From Caballeronia sp. NK8 (GTDB lineage: Bacteria > Pseudomonadota > Gammaproteobacteria > Burkholderiales > Burkholderiaceae), in the NCBI RefSeq assembly GCF_018408855.1, contig NZ_AP024323.1:1054001-1118000 (forward strand): 64,000 nucleotides of DNA, given 5' to 3'. Below, piece by piece: positions 18,479 through 27,819 of this stretch. The position numbers and the translations under genes were made by a program. The stretch's first letter is position 1. Every line of letters begins with the position of its first letter. The notes beneath the pieces were generated by a model. That model was given only the letters and a program-made list of their open reading frames with translations. It was not told the DNA's origin and ran no database searches.

Positions 18479-19358
18479 CGAAGTATTCCGCCGCCATGTG
18501 CCGGAAGGCCGTGACGGCGGGATTGTCCTGATCCGTGCGCCACGCCATGCTCATTTCCGCCTGAACGGTATTGCCGGCGATGTCCCTGAACTCGACATTG
18601 TCGTAATGAAACCGTTGCGACGATGCCGGAAGAATCGACACGCCCAGGCCCGCGCGCACGAGCGACAGAATGGTCGGCGTCTGATCGATGTATTGCGTGA
18701 AATGCGGCCTCACTTCATCGGCGACGAGCATGCTCATGATGCGATCGTGGAAGTATTTGCCGTGCGTGGGCGAATGCATGATGAACGCCTGCTCGTGCAA
18801 CTGCGCGAGTTCGAGTTGTTCGAAGCGGCACAGTTCGTGTTTCGCGGGCAGCGCGACGATCATCGGCTCGCGATCGACAAGAAGGAACTCCACTTTCTGA
18901 CGCGACGGCAGCGGCCGCATGAAGCCGAGGTCGATCGCGTTCGCTTCGAAGCCTTCGATCTGCGCGACCGAGATCATCTCCAGCAACACGACATCGATAT
19001 CCGGCAGATCACGCTTCGCCGCGACGAGCAACTCGGGTATCAACTCGTAGCCCGCCGCGCCCGTGAAGCCGATTCGCACCCGCCCGGTCTTGCCCTTGCT
19101 CGCGCGCCTGACCGCGCTTTCCGCCTGCTCGGAGAGATTGAGCAGACGCGTTGCATCCGCGAGAAACACGCGCCCTTCGGTCGTCAGCTTGACCGCGCGG
19201 CCGACGCGTTCGAAAAGCTGCACGCCCAGGTTCTCTTCCAGCAGATGAATCTGTCTGGAAAGCGGCGGCTGCGTCATGTGGAGCAATGCCGCCGCGCGCC
19301 TGAAATTCAGCTCCGTGGCGGCGGCGACAAAGCAACGCACTTGTCCGAGATCGAGCAT
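18462..19358 (-). CDS. LysR-type transcriptional regulator
   Basis: 298-aa regulator with an N-terminal winged helix-turn-helix (VRCFVAAATELNFRRAAALL, then TQPPLSRQIHLLEENLG) and an effector-binding domain (GRVRIGFTGAAGYELIPELL). It converges with, and overlaps by 17 bp, the aminotransferase. Its start faces the hydroxyacid dehydrogenase gene that also reads left. The target is not obvious; LysR regulators often control a divergent gene, but none starts next to this one. Confidence 0.9.
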   Translation of the reverse strand: MLDLGQVRCFVAAATELNFRRAAALLHMTQPPLSRQIHLLEENLGVQLFERVGRAVKLTTEGRVFLADATRLLNLSEQAESAVRRASKGKTGRVRIGFTGAAGYELIPELLVAAKRDLPDIDVVLLEMISVAQIEGFEANAIDLGFMRPLPSRQKVEFLLVDREPMIVALPAKHELCRFEQLELAQLHEQAFIMHSPTHGKYFHDRIMSMLVADEVRPHFTQYIDQTPTILSLVRAGLGVSILPASSQRFHYDNVEFRDIAGNTVQAEMSMAWRTDQDNPAVTAFRHMAAEYFVKRRA

Positions 19359-19423
19359 TCGTAATCGACGTTGAAGTGATAGCCGATCATTATATGTTCG
19401 CCCCGGGCGCGTTGAAGCCGCGT

Positions 19424-20377
19424 TTATGTCGTCAGGCTGCCTTCGGGACGGTGTCCCGCGAGACCTTGCGCAAGACTCGCGAGCACCATCTCGCCCATCG
19501 CCGTGCGCGATTCCACCGTCGCGCTCGCGCGATGCGCCTGCAGCACGACGCGATCCATGTCGAACAGTTCGACGGGCACATTGGGTTCATCGACGAACAC
19601 GTCGAGCCCCGCGCCCGCGATCGCACCGCGCGAGAGTGCTTCGACGAGATCGCTTTCCACCACGAGCTTGCCGCGCGCGATGTTGATGAGATAGCCATCC
19701 TTGCCCAATGCATCGAGCACGGCGGCGTTCACGATGCCCTTCGCCTTGTCGGCCGCCGCTGCAAGAATCAGGATGTCGCTTTCGCGGGCGAGCGACAGCA
19801 GATCCGGCACGAAGCGATAGTCGACGCCGTCGATCGTGCGCACGTCCGTATAGGCGATCGGGCAGGCGAATGCGGCGGCGCGCTGCGCGATCGCGCGACC
19901 GACCTTGCCGAGCCCCACGATGCCCACGCGCTTGCCGCTGAAACGGCGCGCCAACGGAATCGCGCTCGGGCTCGGGTTCTTCACCCATTTGCCGGTCTTC
20001 ACGAAGTCGTTGCCGGGGCAGATCTCACGCAGCACGGTCAGGATCAAACCGATCGCGAGATCGGCCACGTCCTCAGTCAACGCGCCGAAAGTGCCCGTCA
20101 CCGGAATGCCGCGCGAACGCGCGAACTCGAGATCGACCGCATCGGTGCCGACACCGTTCACCGCGATCACCTGCAACGCGGGCAAGCGCTCGATCAGATC
20201 GTTCAGAATGCCCGTATGCCCGCCGGTGATCACGCCGCGAATCGACGCGCCGTGCTCGCCGATATACGCGTCCTTATCGTCCTTTTCGAACAGGCGATGC
20301 ATCGTGTAGAGCGCATCCAGTTTCTCATTGATGGCCGGTACGAGGATGGGGTTCAGTTGCAGAATGCTCGGCTTCAA
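19424..20377 (-). CDS. D-2-hydroxyacid dehydrogenase (NAD(P)-dependent)
   Basis: About 317 aa. Rossmann motif VGIVGLGKVGRAIA near the middle; catalytic Arg in NIARGKLV, Glu in VFVDEPNVP and His in LQAHRASATVE, all in place. It reduces 2-oxoacids or oxidises D-2-hydroxyacids, as in the glyoxylate/hydroxypyruvate reductase group. I chose TTG 20377 (GGAG eight bases upstream) since family members begin KPSILQLNPILVP. No ATG exists near this point. A divergent MFS carrier starts 254 bp away, suggesting the substrate is imported by it. Confidence 0.87.
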   Translation of the reverse strand: MKPSILQLNPILVPAINEKLDALYTMHRLFEKDDKDAYIGEHGASIRGVITGGHTGILNDLIERLPALQVIAVNGVGTDAVDLEFARSRGIPVTGTFGALTEDVADLAIGLILTVLREICPGNDFVKTGKWVKNPSPSAIPLARRFSGKRVGIVGLGKVGRAIAQRAAAFACPIAYTDVRTIDGVDYRFVPDLLSLARESDILILAAAADKAKGIVNAAVLDALGKDGYLINIARGKLVVESDLVEALSRGAIAGAGLDVFVDEPNVPVELFDMDRVVLQAHRASATVESRTAMGEMVLASLAQGLAGHRPEGSLTT

Positions 20378-20631
20378 TTCGCGTGCTCCGTGGGTTTCGT
20401 TTTCGATGTGGAGCGGATGATGTCTGCTTCTGCCGGTCGCGTCCAATCCCAAAAGGCTATCAATTGATCCACGAATCGAACCAGTGTCGATAACGCTTGC
20501 GATCGATTCAATCCGGGAATCAGGTAATAGCAATAAAAGATTGGACGCTGTTGCGGGCCATCCCCACAATTCGAAGCATCAGAAGGCATATCAACAATAA
20601 AGCCTTGAAAAATGACATCGGAGACAACAGC

Positions 20632-22020
20632 GTGAGCCTGCGCCCTACCAGCAACGCCGACGGCATCATCGCTTCCTCGAACGCGGAACCCATCGCCGAG
20701 AAGCGCACGAAACATCGCTGGATCGTGATGGGACTGATCTTCTGCATCTGGGCCATCGCGTGCGCGGATCGCGCCAATTTCGGCATTGCGCTGCCGTATC
20801 TGAAGAAGGAATATCACATCACCAATACCGAAGCGGGGCTCATCGTGAGCCTGTTTTCCTTCGCGTATGGCTTCGTGCAGATTCCTGTCGGCCTCCTCTA
20901 TAAACGGCTCAGCGAAAAGACCACAGGCTTGCTGTTCTCCGTCTTCATGATCCTGACTTCGGTGTTCACGGGCCTGATGGGCACGACATCGTCGGTGTTT
21001 CTGCTGATGACGTATCGCGTGGGGCTCGGGCTGTCGGAAGGACCGCTCGGCATCGGCTGCACGAACGTGATCAATCGCTGGTTTCCCGCGAAGGAAAAAG
21101 GCACCGCAACGGGTCTGTGGATCGCCGCGTCGAAGCTCGGGCCGCTGATCGTGCCTTCGGTGTGCCTCATCGTGATCCACTTGTGGGGATGGCGCGAGAT
21201 CTTCTATGTGTTCGCGATTCCGGGCATTATCCTCGCGCTCGTCTGGTTGATGTTCGTGACGAATTCGCCCGGCGAGAACCGCTTCTGCTCGCCCGCCGAG
21301 CGCCGCTATATCGCCGATGAAGCGACCGTCGACAGCAACGGCGGCAAGTCGTTCACCCGCGCGCGCATGACGCCGATGCCTCGGCTCGACGCGATCAATC
21401 GCACGAAGCGCGTGCCGCAACTGGAGACGATTCGCCAGGTGTTCGGCTCGTGGAACATCTTCGGCATCGCGCTGGGTTATGGCTGCATGATCGGCATCAG
21501 CAACATCTTCATCTCGTGGATTCCCACGTATCTCATCACGGTGAAAGGCTTCGCTTCGGTGAAGATGGGCTTTCTCGCGTCGGCGCCTTTCATCGGCGCG
21601 GTGACGGGCAACATGCTCGGCGGCATCATCTCGGATCGCCTGCTCGGCGGCCGCCGCAAGCCGATGATGATGCTCGGCGCGCTCGGCACGATGATCATGA
21701 CGTTCCTGCTGATCGACGCGCCCGACAGCGTCGCTTACCTCGGCGCGGCGCTGATCATGGCGGGTCTCATGCTGGGTATCGGCTTCGCGGGTTACTCGGC
21801 GTATCCGATGGGACTCGCCACCAAGTCGACGTATCCGACCGCGTTCGGCATCGTGAATTCGGTGGGGCAGATCGGCGGCGCATGCGCGCCGCTCGCGGTC
21901 GGCTTCCTGCTCGACAGCTATAGCTGGACCGCGGTCTTTCTCTACATGGTCGGAACGGCGACCTTGTGCCTGCTGCTGCTCTTGAGCGTGGTCGAGCCGA
22001 TAGCGGACCGGTCGAAATAA
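20632..22020 (+). CDS. MFS transporter, anion:cation symporter type
   Basis: About 462 aa with 12 predicted membrane helices, from IVMGLIFCIWAIACADRANFG, where the DRANFG motif marks the ACS family (glucarate/galactonate/hexuronate and related organic anions). A long cytoplasmic loop (about residues 215-265) separates the halves. Start: GTG 20632, preceded by GGAGA; an upstream in-frame ATG at 20497 would add 45 residues without membrane or family character. Divergent from the hydroxyacid dehydrogenase, so uptake of a hydroxyacid is likely, though unproven. Confidence 0.87.
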   Translation: MSLRPTSNADGIIASSNAEPIAEKRTKHRWIVMGLIFCIWAIACADRANFGIALPYLKKEYHITNTEAGLIVSLFSFAYGFVQIPVGLLYKRLSEKTTGLLFSVFMILTSVFTGLMGTTSSVFLLMTYRVGLGLSEGPLGIGCTNVINRWFPAKEKGTATGLWIAASKLGPLIVPSVCLIVIHLWGWREIFYVFAIPGIILALVWLMFVTNSPGENRFCSPAERRYIADEATVDSNGGKSFTRARMTPMPRLDAINRTKRVPQLETIRQVFGSWNIFGIALGYGCMIGISNIFISWIPTYLITVKGFASVKMGFLASAPFIGAVTGNMLGGIISDRLLGGRRKPMMMLGALGTMIMTFLLIDAPDSVAYLGAALIMAGLMLGIGFAGYSAYPMGLATKSTYPTAFGIVNSVGQIGGACAPLAVGFLLDSYSWTAVFLYMVGTATLCLLLLLSVVEPIADRSK

Positions 22021-22072
22021 GCAGACGAATCGCGCCGCTGCGGGCGACGGGTACCAGCCGAAACTCAACCGC

Positions 22073-22708
22073 TCAAAGCCCGCTGTCGACCATATCGAGC
22101 AGACGTTCGGCAAGCGGTTCGATCTGCGCGCGCGCAAGACCCTGCAACGGCCCCTCGATCACGAGCAGCGCAAAGCCATGCACCGCGCTCCACGCGAGAT
22201 ATTCAGCCTCGGGCCGCCGCTTCGCATCGAGCGCGCCCGCCTCCACCATGTCGTCCAGCGCACGGCTCAGCAACTCGAACGGATCGAGTCCGCTCGGTCC
22301 GGCGCCGTAAGACGCGTCGTGTTCGCCCCACTCGCGCTGAGGCGCGGCGAACGCCGTGCGAAAGAGCCCGGTTTCCTTTTGCGCAAAGCGCAGGTAGCCC
22401 GCGCCGATGGCTCGCAATCCCGCGCGCGCCGCATCGGCGCGGCGGCGCTTTTTCGGGCGCGCGGCCAACTCCTCTTCCATTGCCTGCGCCACCCGCGACA
22501 GCGCCGCCGAACGCACCGCCGATAGCAATTCCAGACGGCTTTCGAAGTGACGATAGGCTGCGTTCGGCACGACGCCCGCGCGGCGCGTCGCTTCGCGGAG
22601 CACGATCGCATCCGGTCCGCCTTCGCGCGCCAGCTCGATACCCGCATCGATCAGCGCGCGGCGCAGGTCGCCATGTCGGTAGGTGCTGCGCGGCTTGCCA
22701 TTTGTCAT
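22073..22708 (-). CDS. TetR-family transcriptional regulator
   Basis: 211-aa regulator. The HTH (residues about 10-55) reads LRRALIDAGIELAREGG, then REATRRAGVVPNAAYRHFES. The C-terminal ligand domain includes the TetR_C motif KETGLFRTAFA. Start ATG 22708; an upstream codon at 22747 would place the first operator inside the coding sequence, so the shorter form is preferred. It is divergent from the SnoaL-like gene, with two matching operator-like repeats between them, and so probably represses itself and that gene. Confidence 0.9.
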   Translation of the reverse strand: MTNGKPRSTYRHGDLRRALIDAGIELAREGGPDAIVLREATRRAGVVPNAAYRHFESRLELLSAVRSAALSRVAQAMEEELAARPKKRRRADAARAGLRAIGAGYLRFAQKETGLFRTAFAAPQREWGEHDASYGAGPSGLDPFELLSRALDDMVEAGALDAKRRPEAEYLAWSAVHGFALLVIEGPLQGLARAQIEPLAERLLDMVDSGL

Positions 22709-22732
22709 TTTGATTCGTCGGGCTTTCCAGAT

Positions 22733-22778
22733 GTGGACACTGTCCATTATCTCTGCTACTTTTTGTGGACGGTGTACA
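22733..22778. promoter_or_regulatory. Two operator-like repeats between tetR and SnoaL-like gene
   Basis: GTGGAC-AC-TGTCCA (22733-22746) and GTGGAC-GG-TGTACA (22765-22778), both inverted repeats, 32 bp apart (about three helical turns), in the divergent region. The first contains the perfect dyad TGGACA-C-TGTCCA. Best explained as binding sites for the TetR protein encoded alongside. Confidence 0.6.
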
Positions 22779-22866
22779 CAAACTCAAAAATAATTGTTCA
22801 TCGGCGTTTGTCGTTGCTTTGTCACGACGCGGCGGCATCGTTTCCAATACGTGCAAGGAGGCAATC

Positions 22867-23277
22867 ATGACCGGACCAGACGATGTCGCGCGCATCCGTG
22901 AACTGATCGAAGCGTGGCGGCAGGCGGTGCTCGCGAAAGACGTCGGCGCGCTCGTCAGTCATTACGCGCCGGATGTCGTCGTGTTCGATGTCGTGCCGCC
23001 GGCATCGATCAAGGGCGTCGAGCATTATCGCGAGAACTGGCGGCGCTGGTTCGACAGCATGAAAGGCCCGCTCACGTTCGAGATGCGGGAAGTGGAAGTC
23101 GCCGCGAGCGGCGATCTGGCTTACGCGCACTCCGTCAATCGCGTCGCCGTGGGCGAGCAGGAGGACATCGTGCGCGCCACCGTGTGCTTCAGGAAGATCG
23201 ACGGCGACTGGCGTGTCGTGCACGAACACGCATCGGTGCCGCTCATGATGGATATGGACCCCGACGAAAAGTCATAA
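22867..23277 (+). CDS. SnoaL-like/YybH family protein
   Basis: 136-aa cone-shaped NTF2-like protein (DUF4440/SnoaL-like). VARIRELIEAWRQAVLAKDV, HYAPDVVVFDVVPP and CFRKIDGDWRVVHEHASVP match the family, whose members bind small hydrophobic molecules or act as isomerases, often with unknown role. ATG 22867 follows AAGGAGG. It begins a short operon with the VOC protein (14 nt apart) and is probably controlled by the divergent TetR. Confidence 0.85.
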   Translation: MTGPDDVARIRELIEAWRQAVLAKDVGALVSHYAPDVVVFDVVPPASIKGVEHYRENWRRWFDSMKGPLTFEMREVEVAASGDLAYAHSVNRVAVGEQEDIVRATVCFRKIDGDWRVVHEHASVPLMMDMDPDEKS

Positions 23278-23291
23278 CGCAAGGAGCAGAC

Positions 23292-23735
23292 ATGCAAGTG
23301 CAACCCTATCTGTTTTTCGAAGGCCGCTGCGAAGAGGCGATCACGTTTTATCGCGAGAATCTGGGCGCGCAAGTCGTCATGATGATGCGCTTCAGCGAAA
23401 ATCCGGAAGCCGGCAAGGCTGAAACGGCCAGCGGATGCAGCCTTCCGCCGGGATCGGAAAACAAGATCATGCATGTGGCCTTCACCATCGGCGATTCAAT
23501 GCTGATGGCGTCCGACGGCATGTGCAGCGGCAAGCCGGAGTTCAAGGGCGTATCGCTTTCGCTCACGGCCAACGACGAACAGCAAGCGGAAAAGTACTTC
23601 AACGCGCTGTCCAACGGCGGCCAGGTGCAGATGCCGATGACGCAAACCTTCTTCGCCAAGCGCTTCGGCATGGTCGCCGACAAGTTCGGCGTCTCGTGGA
23701 TGGTGCTGGGCGGCGTCGAGCACAAGCCCGCGTGA
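23292..23735 (+). CDS. VOC-family (PhnB-like) protein
   Basis: 147-aa protein starting MQVQPYLFFEGRCEEAITFY, the N-terminus of the PhnB/3-demethylubiquinone-methyltransferase-like branch of the vicinal-oxygen-chelate fold. NKIMHVAFTIGDSMLMASDG and FGVSWMV are the usual second-half motifs. Start preceded by AAGGAG. Members are dimeric metal-binding or glyoxalase-like proteins. It follows the SnoaL-like gene at once, so the two are probably co-transcribed; the substrate is unknown. Confidence 0.85.
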   Translation: MQVQPYLFFEGRCEEAITFYRENLGAQVVMMMRFSENPEAGKAETASGCSLPPGSENKIMHVAFTIGDSMLMASDGMCSGKPEFKGVSLSLTANDEQQAEKYFNALSNGGQVQMPMTQTFFAKRFGMVADKFGVSWMVLGGVEHKPA

Positions 23736-23801
23736 GCGCATCGTCCGGCTGGAACGCCGCTTGCGCACCTTTCATCGCATCAATTCGAAAGGAGACGCAC
23801 C

Positions 23802-24005
23802 ATGAGCAACTACGCCGGACGTTCTCAGGAAGACCGCATCGCGCAGCGTAAGGGCAAGGCGCAACCTTCGCAGGAACAGCCGGGCGGGTCGATGGCCGAG
23901 CCCGGCACGGAACCCGACAAGGACCATAGTAGCGGCCAGTTGTCGGAGGAAGGCAAGCGCGTCTGGCGAACGGGTTCGGGTATCGATGGAGGCGGAAAGA
24001 CCTGA
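23802..24005 (+). CDS. Small hydrophilic protein of unknown function
   Basis: 67-aa, very polar protein rich in Gly, Glu, Lys and Ser with no hydrophobic segment (MSNYAGRSQEDRIAQRKGK, then SSGQLSEEGKRVWRTGSG). AAAGGAG lies 9-15 nt before the ATG, which supports it as a real gene. It is likely disordered, resembling stress-related small proteins, but no family was recognised. Confidence 0.65.
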   Translation: MSNYAGRSQEDRIAQRKGKAQPSQEQPGGSMAEPGTEPDKDHSSGQLSEEGKRVWRTGSGIDGGGKT

Positions 24006-24087
24006 CATTCATATCGACCATCGGAAACGTGAAACAATAGCGGGATGCAGAACGCATTGATTGCATCTTGACTGACAGGAGTTTTCG

Positions 24088-24738
24088 ATGAGCGCCCCGC
24101 GCAAAAACCATCTTTCAGGCTCGGACATGCCTGCTGAACAAGCCGATCGTCCGACCCGCGAGGAAGCCGAAGCCGCCGTGCGCGTTCTCTTGCGCTGGGC
24201 CGGCGACGACCCGAGGCGCGAGGGACTGCTCGACACCCCGGGCCGCGTCGTGCGCGCCTACGAGGAGTTTTTCGCGGGCTACGATCAGAATCCGCACGAG
24301 ATCCTTGCGCGCACGTTTTCCGAAGTGCAGGGTTATGACGAGATGATCGTCCTGAAGGACATTCGTTTCGAAAGCTATTGCGAGCATCACATGGTGCCGA
24401 TCATCGGCCGCGCGCATGTTGCGTATCTGCCGAACAAACGCGTGGTCGGCATTTCGAAGCTCGCGCGCCTCGTCGATGCATTCGCCAAGCGGCTGCAGAT
24501 TCAGGAGAAGATGACCGCGCAGATCGCCGATACGCTGAACGAAGTGCTTCAGCCGATCGGCGTCGGCGTGATTCTCGAAGCCGCGCATCAATGCATGTCG
24601 ACGCGCGGCGTGCACAAGGCGGGCGTCGCGATGGTCACGTCGCGCATGCTCGGATCGTTTCGCGACGATCCATCGACGCGGCGCGAGTTTCTATCCATCG
24701 TCGGCAATGCGAGCGCGTTCAGCGTATCGAATACGTAA
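24088..24738 (+). CDS. folE: GTP cyclohydrolase I
   Basis: 216-aa enzyme converting GTP to dihydroneopterin triphosphate, the first step of folate/pterin synthesis. Zinc ligands are the Cys in SYCEHHMVP, the following His, and the Cys in HQCMSTRGV. The N-terminus includes [16 protein letters not shown] and the active site [23 protein letters not shown] 24088 follows CAGGAG. A strong terminator lies just downstream. Cytosolic homodecamer in characterised members. Confidence 0.95.
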   Translation: MSAPRKNHLSGSDMPAEQADRPTREEAEAAVRVLLRWAGDDPRREGLLDTPGRVVRAYEEFFAGYDQNPHEILARTFSEVQGYDEMIVLKDIRFESYCEHHMVPIIGRAHVAYLPNKRVVGISKLARLVDAFAKRLQIQEKMTAQIADTLNEVLQPIGVGVILEAAHQCMSTRGVHKAGVAMVTSRMLGSFRDDPSTRREFLSIVGNASAFSVSNT

Positions 24739-24753
24739 AGAACGTAACGACAG

Positions 24754-24773
24754 AAAGGGCCTCGCGGCCCTTT
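24754..24773. terminator. Bidirectional terminator between folE and epsC
   Basis: Perfect stem AAAGGGCC-TCGC-GGCCCTTT, with A and T runs on the two flanks, between the convergent genes ending at 24738 and 24781. Confidence 0.85.
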
Positions 24774-24780
24774 CGTCATT

Positions 24781-25773
24781 TCATGCACCGAATCCGTTGC
24801 CTGGCACATCCGGCCCGCTGCCCTCGCGGATCTTGCCCTGCGACACGTTGCTGCCTGGCGGCACGCTGTGCGTGAGCCACACATTGCCGCCGATCACCGA
24901 ACCCTTGCCGATGGTCACGCGGCCGAGAATGGTCGCGCCCGCATAGATGACGACATCGTCCTCGACGACAGGATGCCGCGCGTTGCCCTTCACGAGCGCG
25001 CCATCGCTGGTCGAAGGAAAGCTCTTCGCGCCGAGCGTCACGGCCTGATAGACACGCACATGCTGGCCGATCACCGCCGTCTCGCCGATCACGACGCCCG
25101 TGCCGTGATCGATGAAGAAGCTCGGCCCGATCGTCGCGCCCGGGTGAATGTCGATGCCCGTCAGCGAATGCGCGATTTCGTTGATGAAGCGCGCGAGCAA
25201 CGGCACGCCGAGCTTGTGCAGCGCGTGCGCGAGACGATGATGCGTCATCGCCCAGATGCCGGGATAGCACAGCAGAATTTCGGTGATGTGCTGCGCGGCC
25301 GGATCGCCGGTGAACGCCGCCTGAATATCGCTCACGAGCAGCGCGCGAATCTGCGGCAACTGCGAGCCGAATTCGCGCGCGACCGCGAAGGCCTGCGCGG
25401 CGAGTTCGGCTTCGCTCGTATCGCGATGCTCGGGCAGGAAGCGCAACGCGCGGCGAATCTGCTCGCGCAGCAGGCGCAAGTTGCTTTCGAGCGTCTGGCC
25501 GACGTAGTAATCGACGCTTTCGTCGGTCAGATCGGGCGCGCCGTAATGCGTGGGAAACAGCGCGGAACGCAGACCGTTGACGATCCTGACGATCGCATCG
25601 CGTGAAGGCAGCTCGCGGATGCCGAGCGGATGCCGCGTGCGATGCAACTCTTCGCGCGACTGACGCAAGTCCGCCACGATGCGGGCAAGGCCCCATTCCT
25701 GAGGCGTGTCGCGTGATGTTTCGCGAGAGGGTTCGAGCGGCGGTATGGATCCAGGCGTGGGCGTGTTCTGCAT
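24781..25773 (-). CDS. epsC: Serine O-acetyltransferase (EpsC/CysE type)
   Basis: 330-aa enzyme that acetylates L-serine with acetyl-CoA, starting cysteine synthesis. An alpha-helical N-terminal domain (residues about 30-190) precedes a left-handed beta-helix of hexapeptide repeats (GIDIHPGATIGPSFFIDHGTG, then GETAVIGQHVRVYQAV). The active-site DHGTG is intact. The C-terminus is longer than in E. coli CysE and ends PDVPGNGFGA, not the Ile tail that docks to CysK, so complex formation with CysK is doubtful. Start ATG 25773. Confidence 0.9.
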   Translation of the reverse strand: MQNTPTPGSIPPLEPSRETSRDTPQEWGLARIVADLRQSREELHRTRHPLGIRELPSRDAIVRIVNGLRSALFPTHYGAPDLTDESVDYYVGQTLESNLRLLREQIRRALRFLPEHRDTSEAELAAQAFAVAREFGSQLPQIRALLVSDIQAAFTGDPAAQHITEILLCYPGIWAMTHHRLAHALHKLGVPLLARFINEIAHSLTGIDIHPGATIGPSFFIDHGTGVVIGETAVIGQHVRVYQAVTLGAKSFPSTSDGALVKGNARHPVVEDDVVIYAGATILGRVTIGKGSVIGGNVWLTHSVPPGSNVSQGKIREGSGPDVPGNGFGA

Positions 25774-25906
25774 GTCGGCGATGAAGCAAGAGAAGCGGCC
25801 GCCGCGCCTTGCGCAACGGGTCAAACGTCAAGATTAACCGGTTTTCGCGAAGCCTGCCGCCCGGCGCCTCGCGCGCCCGGGTTCGCGATGTTCATCCGCA
25901 CATCGC

Positions 25907-26140
25907 TCACGCCGTTACGTTACTGGCGTCGATCCAGCGCACGGCCCAATCGCGCGCGTGCGCGATGGCGGCCTCTGCGTCGCGAAATCGCAGGTCCGAC
26001 GGAAAGAAGCGGTTCGCGACGAGCTCGCCATCGCTCGATCGCGAGATCACCACATACGGCTGATAGCTGCCATCTCCGGCCCGGGCGGGCGCGCAGTTCA
26101 GAAGGTAGCCTCGATGTGAAAAGGCTGCATCGTGTTGCAT
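25907..26140 (-). CDS. Small conserved protein of unknown function
   Basis: 77-aa protein with the segment YQPYVVISRSSDGELVANRF followed by DAEAAIAHARDWAVRWIDA, a pattern seen in short proteins common in Burkholderia, where it probably forms a small beta sheet plus helix. ATG 26140 has AGGTGA seven bases upstream. No signal peptide or membrane helix. I know no function. Confidence 0.7.
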   Translation of the reverse strand: MQHDAAFSHRGYLLNCAPARAGDGSYQPYVVISRSSDGELVANRFFPSDLRFRDAEAAIAHARDWAVRWIDASNVTA

Positions 26141-26419
26141 GAGTCACCTGTGTGAAAGTGCCCTGCTCGTTCGAATCGCATTGCTCTTCTTCGACGGCAA
26201 CGTGAAACGCGCCCTCCTGATTGTTCGCGTCCCGCCTTGCGCTTTGCCGCCGACAGGTTCCAAATAATACTTGCAGGAAAACGGCTTGGGGTCGAAAAAA
26301 ATGGCCGAAATTTTCGCTGTGCGGCGAGGCGCCCTCAGGCAAGGCTCGCGGTTCCGTCGCCAAATATCCGGAATGAGTCTTGCGTAGCGGTGGGTCGGTT
26401 CAGATCAACGGAGCACGCG

Positions 26420-26869
26420 ATGAGCAACGCTGAAGCCAACAAGCATGTCGGTCCGCAGGGCCTCTATGAGAAAGCGCCGCGCGGTATCGATGTCGCCAAC
26501 GATGACGGACCCGACGACACCGTCGATGCCGATATGAAGAACATCCACGCACGACGCGAAGCCGAGATGCGCGCGCGCGAGCCGGACGCCGTCATCAATT
26601 CGAACGCAACGCGGGTGAACTACGTGGCGGAGCCGGGCGATGGCCTCGGCGGCTTCGACAGCCGTCCCGGACGCAACGGCGTGTTGCTCGCGCTCGAGCG
26701 GGGTTATCGGCTGATCGATCACGGCATGGTCGCGCCGACGGTGCCCGAGATCGAAGACAAGGTGCGCTTCGAGGGACGCGATCCACACGGCCATACCTTG
26801 CGCGGGCGCAAGCACTACGCGCTCAATCATATGCGGCCGTCGCGATTGTTCGAGCTGGAACGCGGTTGA
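26420..26869 (+). CDS. Hypothetical hydrophilic protein
   Basis: 149-aa protein starting MSNAEANKHVGPQGLYEK, preceded by CGGAG. It is acidic in the first half (DDGPDDTVDADM) and has no membrane segment; the second half carries RKHYALNHMRPSRLFELERG. Codon bias is that of a plus-strand gene; an overlapping minus-strand frame of similar length lacks a ribosome binding site. No family recognised. It converges on a small gene with a shared terminator. Confidence 0.65.
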   Translation: MSNAEANKHVGPQGLYEKAPRGIDVANDDGPDDTVDADMKNIHARREAEMRAREPDAVINSNATRVNYVAEPGDGLGGFDSRPGRNGVLLALERGYRLIDHGMVAPTVPEIEDKVRFEGRDPHGHTLRGRKHYALNHMRPSRLFELERG

Positions 26870-26883
26870 ATCATCATAAGCAA

Positions 26884-26908
26884 AGAGCCGCATCGAATAT
26901 GCGGCTCT
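26884..26908. terminator. Bidirectional terminator at 26.9 kb
   Basis: Perfect 10-bp stem AGAGCCGCAT / ATGCGGCTCT with a 5-nt loop, between the convergent genes ending at 26869 and 26931. Short A and T tracts flank it. Confidence 0.7.
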
Positions 26909-26930
26909 CTTGTTTCAACGCGCATTCAGA

Positions 26931-27107
<177 letters not shown>

Positions 27108-27253
27108 TTATCGGCATAAACTGGAAGCAACGCGCGTTCCTCGGAGCAGGCACGGCGTATGCGCAGTGACACCGCCAACGAAGCGCCGCATCGCAACAAA
27201 AAACGAGCGCGGCCGACAAAACGCACTGCAAGCGATCAAAGGGGAAAGGCCAG

Positions 27254-27709
27254 ATGACGACGATCCACGCATACGACAATTACCCGCAAGATTCCGGCGA
27301 AGCCGCGCAACTGCAACCGGGCGCGCGCCATGTAGTCACCCCCGAACAGCGCTTCACCTCTGCGATTGCCTGCCTCGGCGCGGCCTACGCGCTGTCGTGG
27401 GCCGAGTTCGCGCTGACGCTCGCGATCGGCCTTCCTGGCGACGCGTCGAGCCATCCGCTGGCGGCGTCGATCACCTCGCGCGTGCTGGTCGGCCTGCTTT
27501 ACGTGTGCGTTGCGTCGCGGCTGCAATGGGCGCGCTGGCTCGCCGTCGCGCTCGGGTTCGTGTCCGTCGCGCTCGTCGCGCCGACGCTCGCGCTGCAATG
27601 GCACGCGTTCCCGGCAGGCGCGTTCATCTGCGGAGCGGGACTCGTCTGCAAGTTCGCGGCATCGCTGTATCTGCTTTCGCCGATGCCCGCGCGCGCGGTG
27701 TCCGTCTAG
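27254..27709 (+). CDS. Small polytopic membrane protein, unknown function
   Basis: 151-aa protein with four hydrophobic helices (IACLGAAYALSWAEFALTLA, then VLVGLLYVCVASRL, LAVALGFVSVALVAPTLAL and GAGLVCKFAASLYLLS) after a 30-residue polar N-terminus. AAGGGGAAAGG precedes ATG 27254. No known family was recognised. Confidence 0.65.
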   Translation: MTTIHAYDNYPQDSGEAAQLQPGARHVVTPEQRFTSAIACLGAAYALSWAEFALTLAIGLPGDASSHPLAASITSRVLVGLLYVCVASRLQWARWLAVALGFVSVALVAPTLALQWHAFPAGAFICGAGLVCKFAASLYLLSPMPARAVSV

Positions 27710-27819
27710 TCATTCGAAACCCGCCGTTTGCAATCCTTGAAGCGGGCGCATCTTTTTCGCGCCCGCGCGCGCCCGCACAATGGCTGACATTCCCTCAACG
27801 CAAACTGTGCGAGCCAATC

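Noticed and set aside
26405..26893. 162-codon minus-strand gene
   Set aside because: Overlaps a plus-strand gene with a proper ribosome binding site and ends across the terminator dyad.
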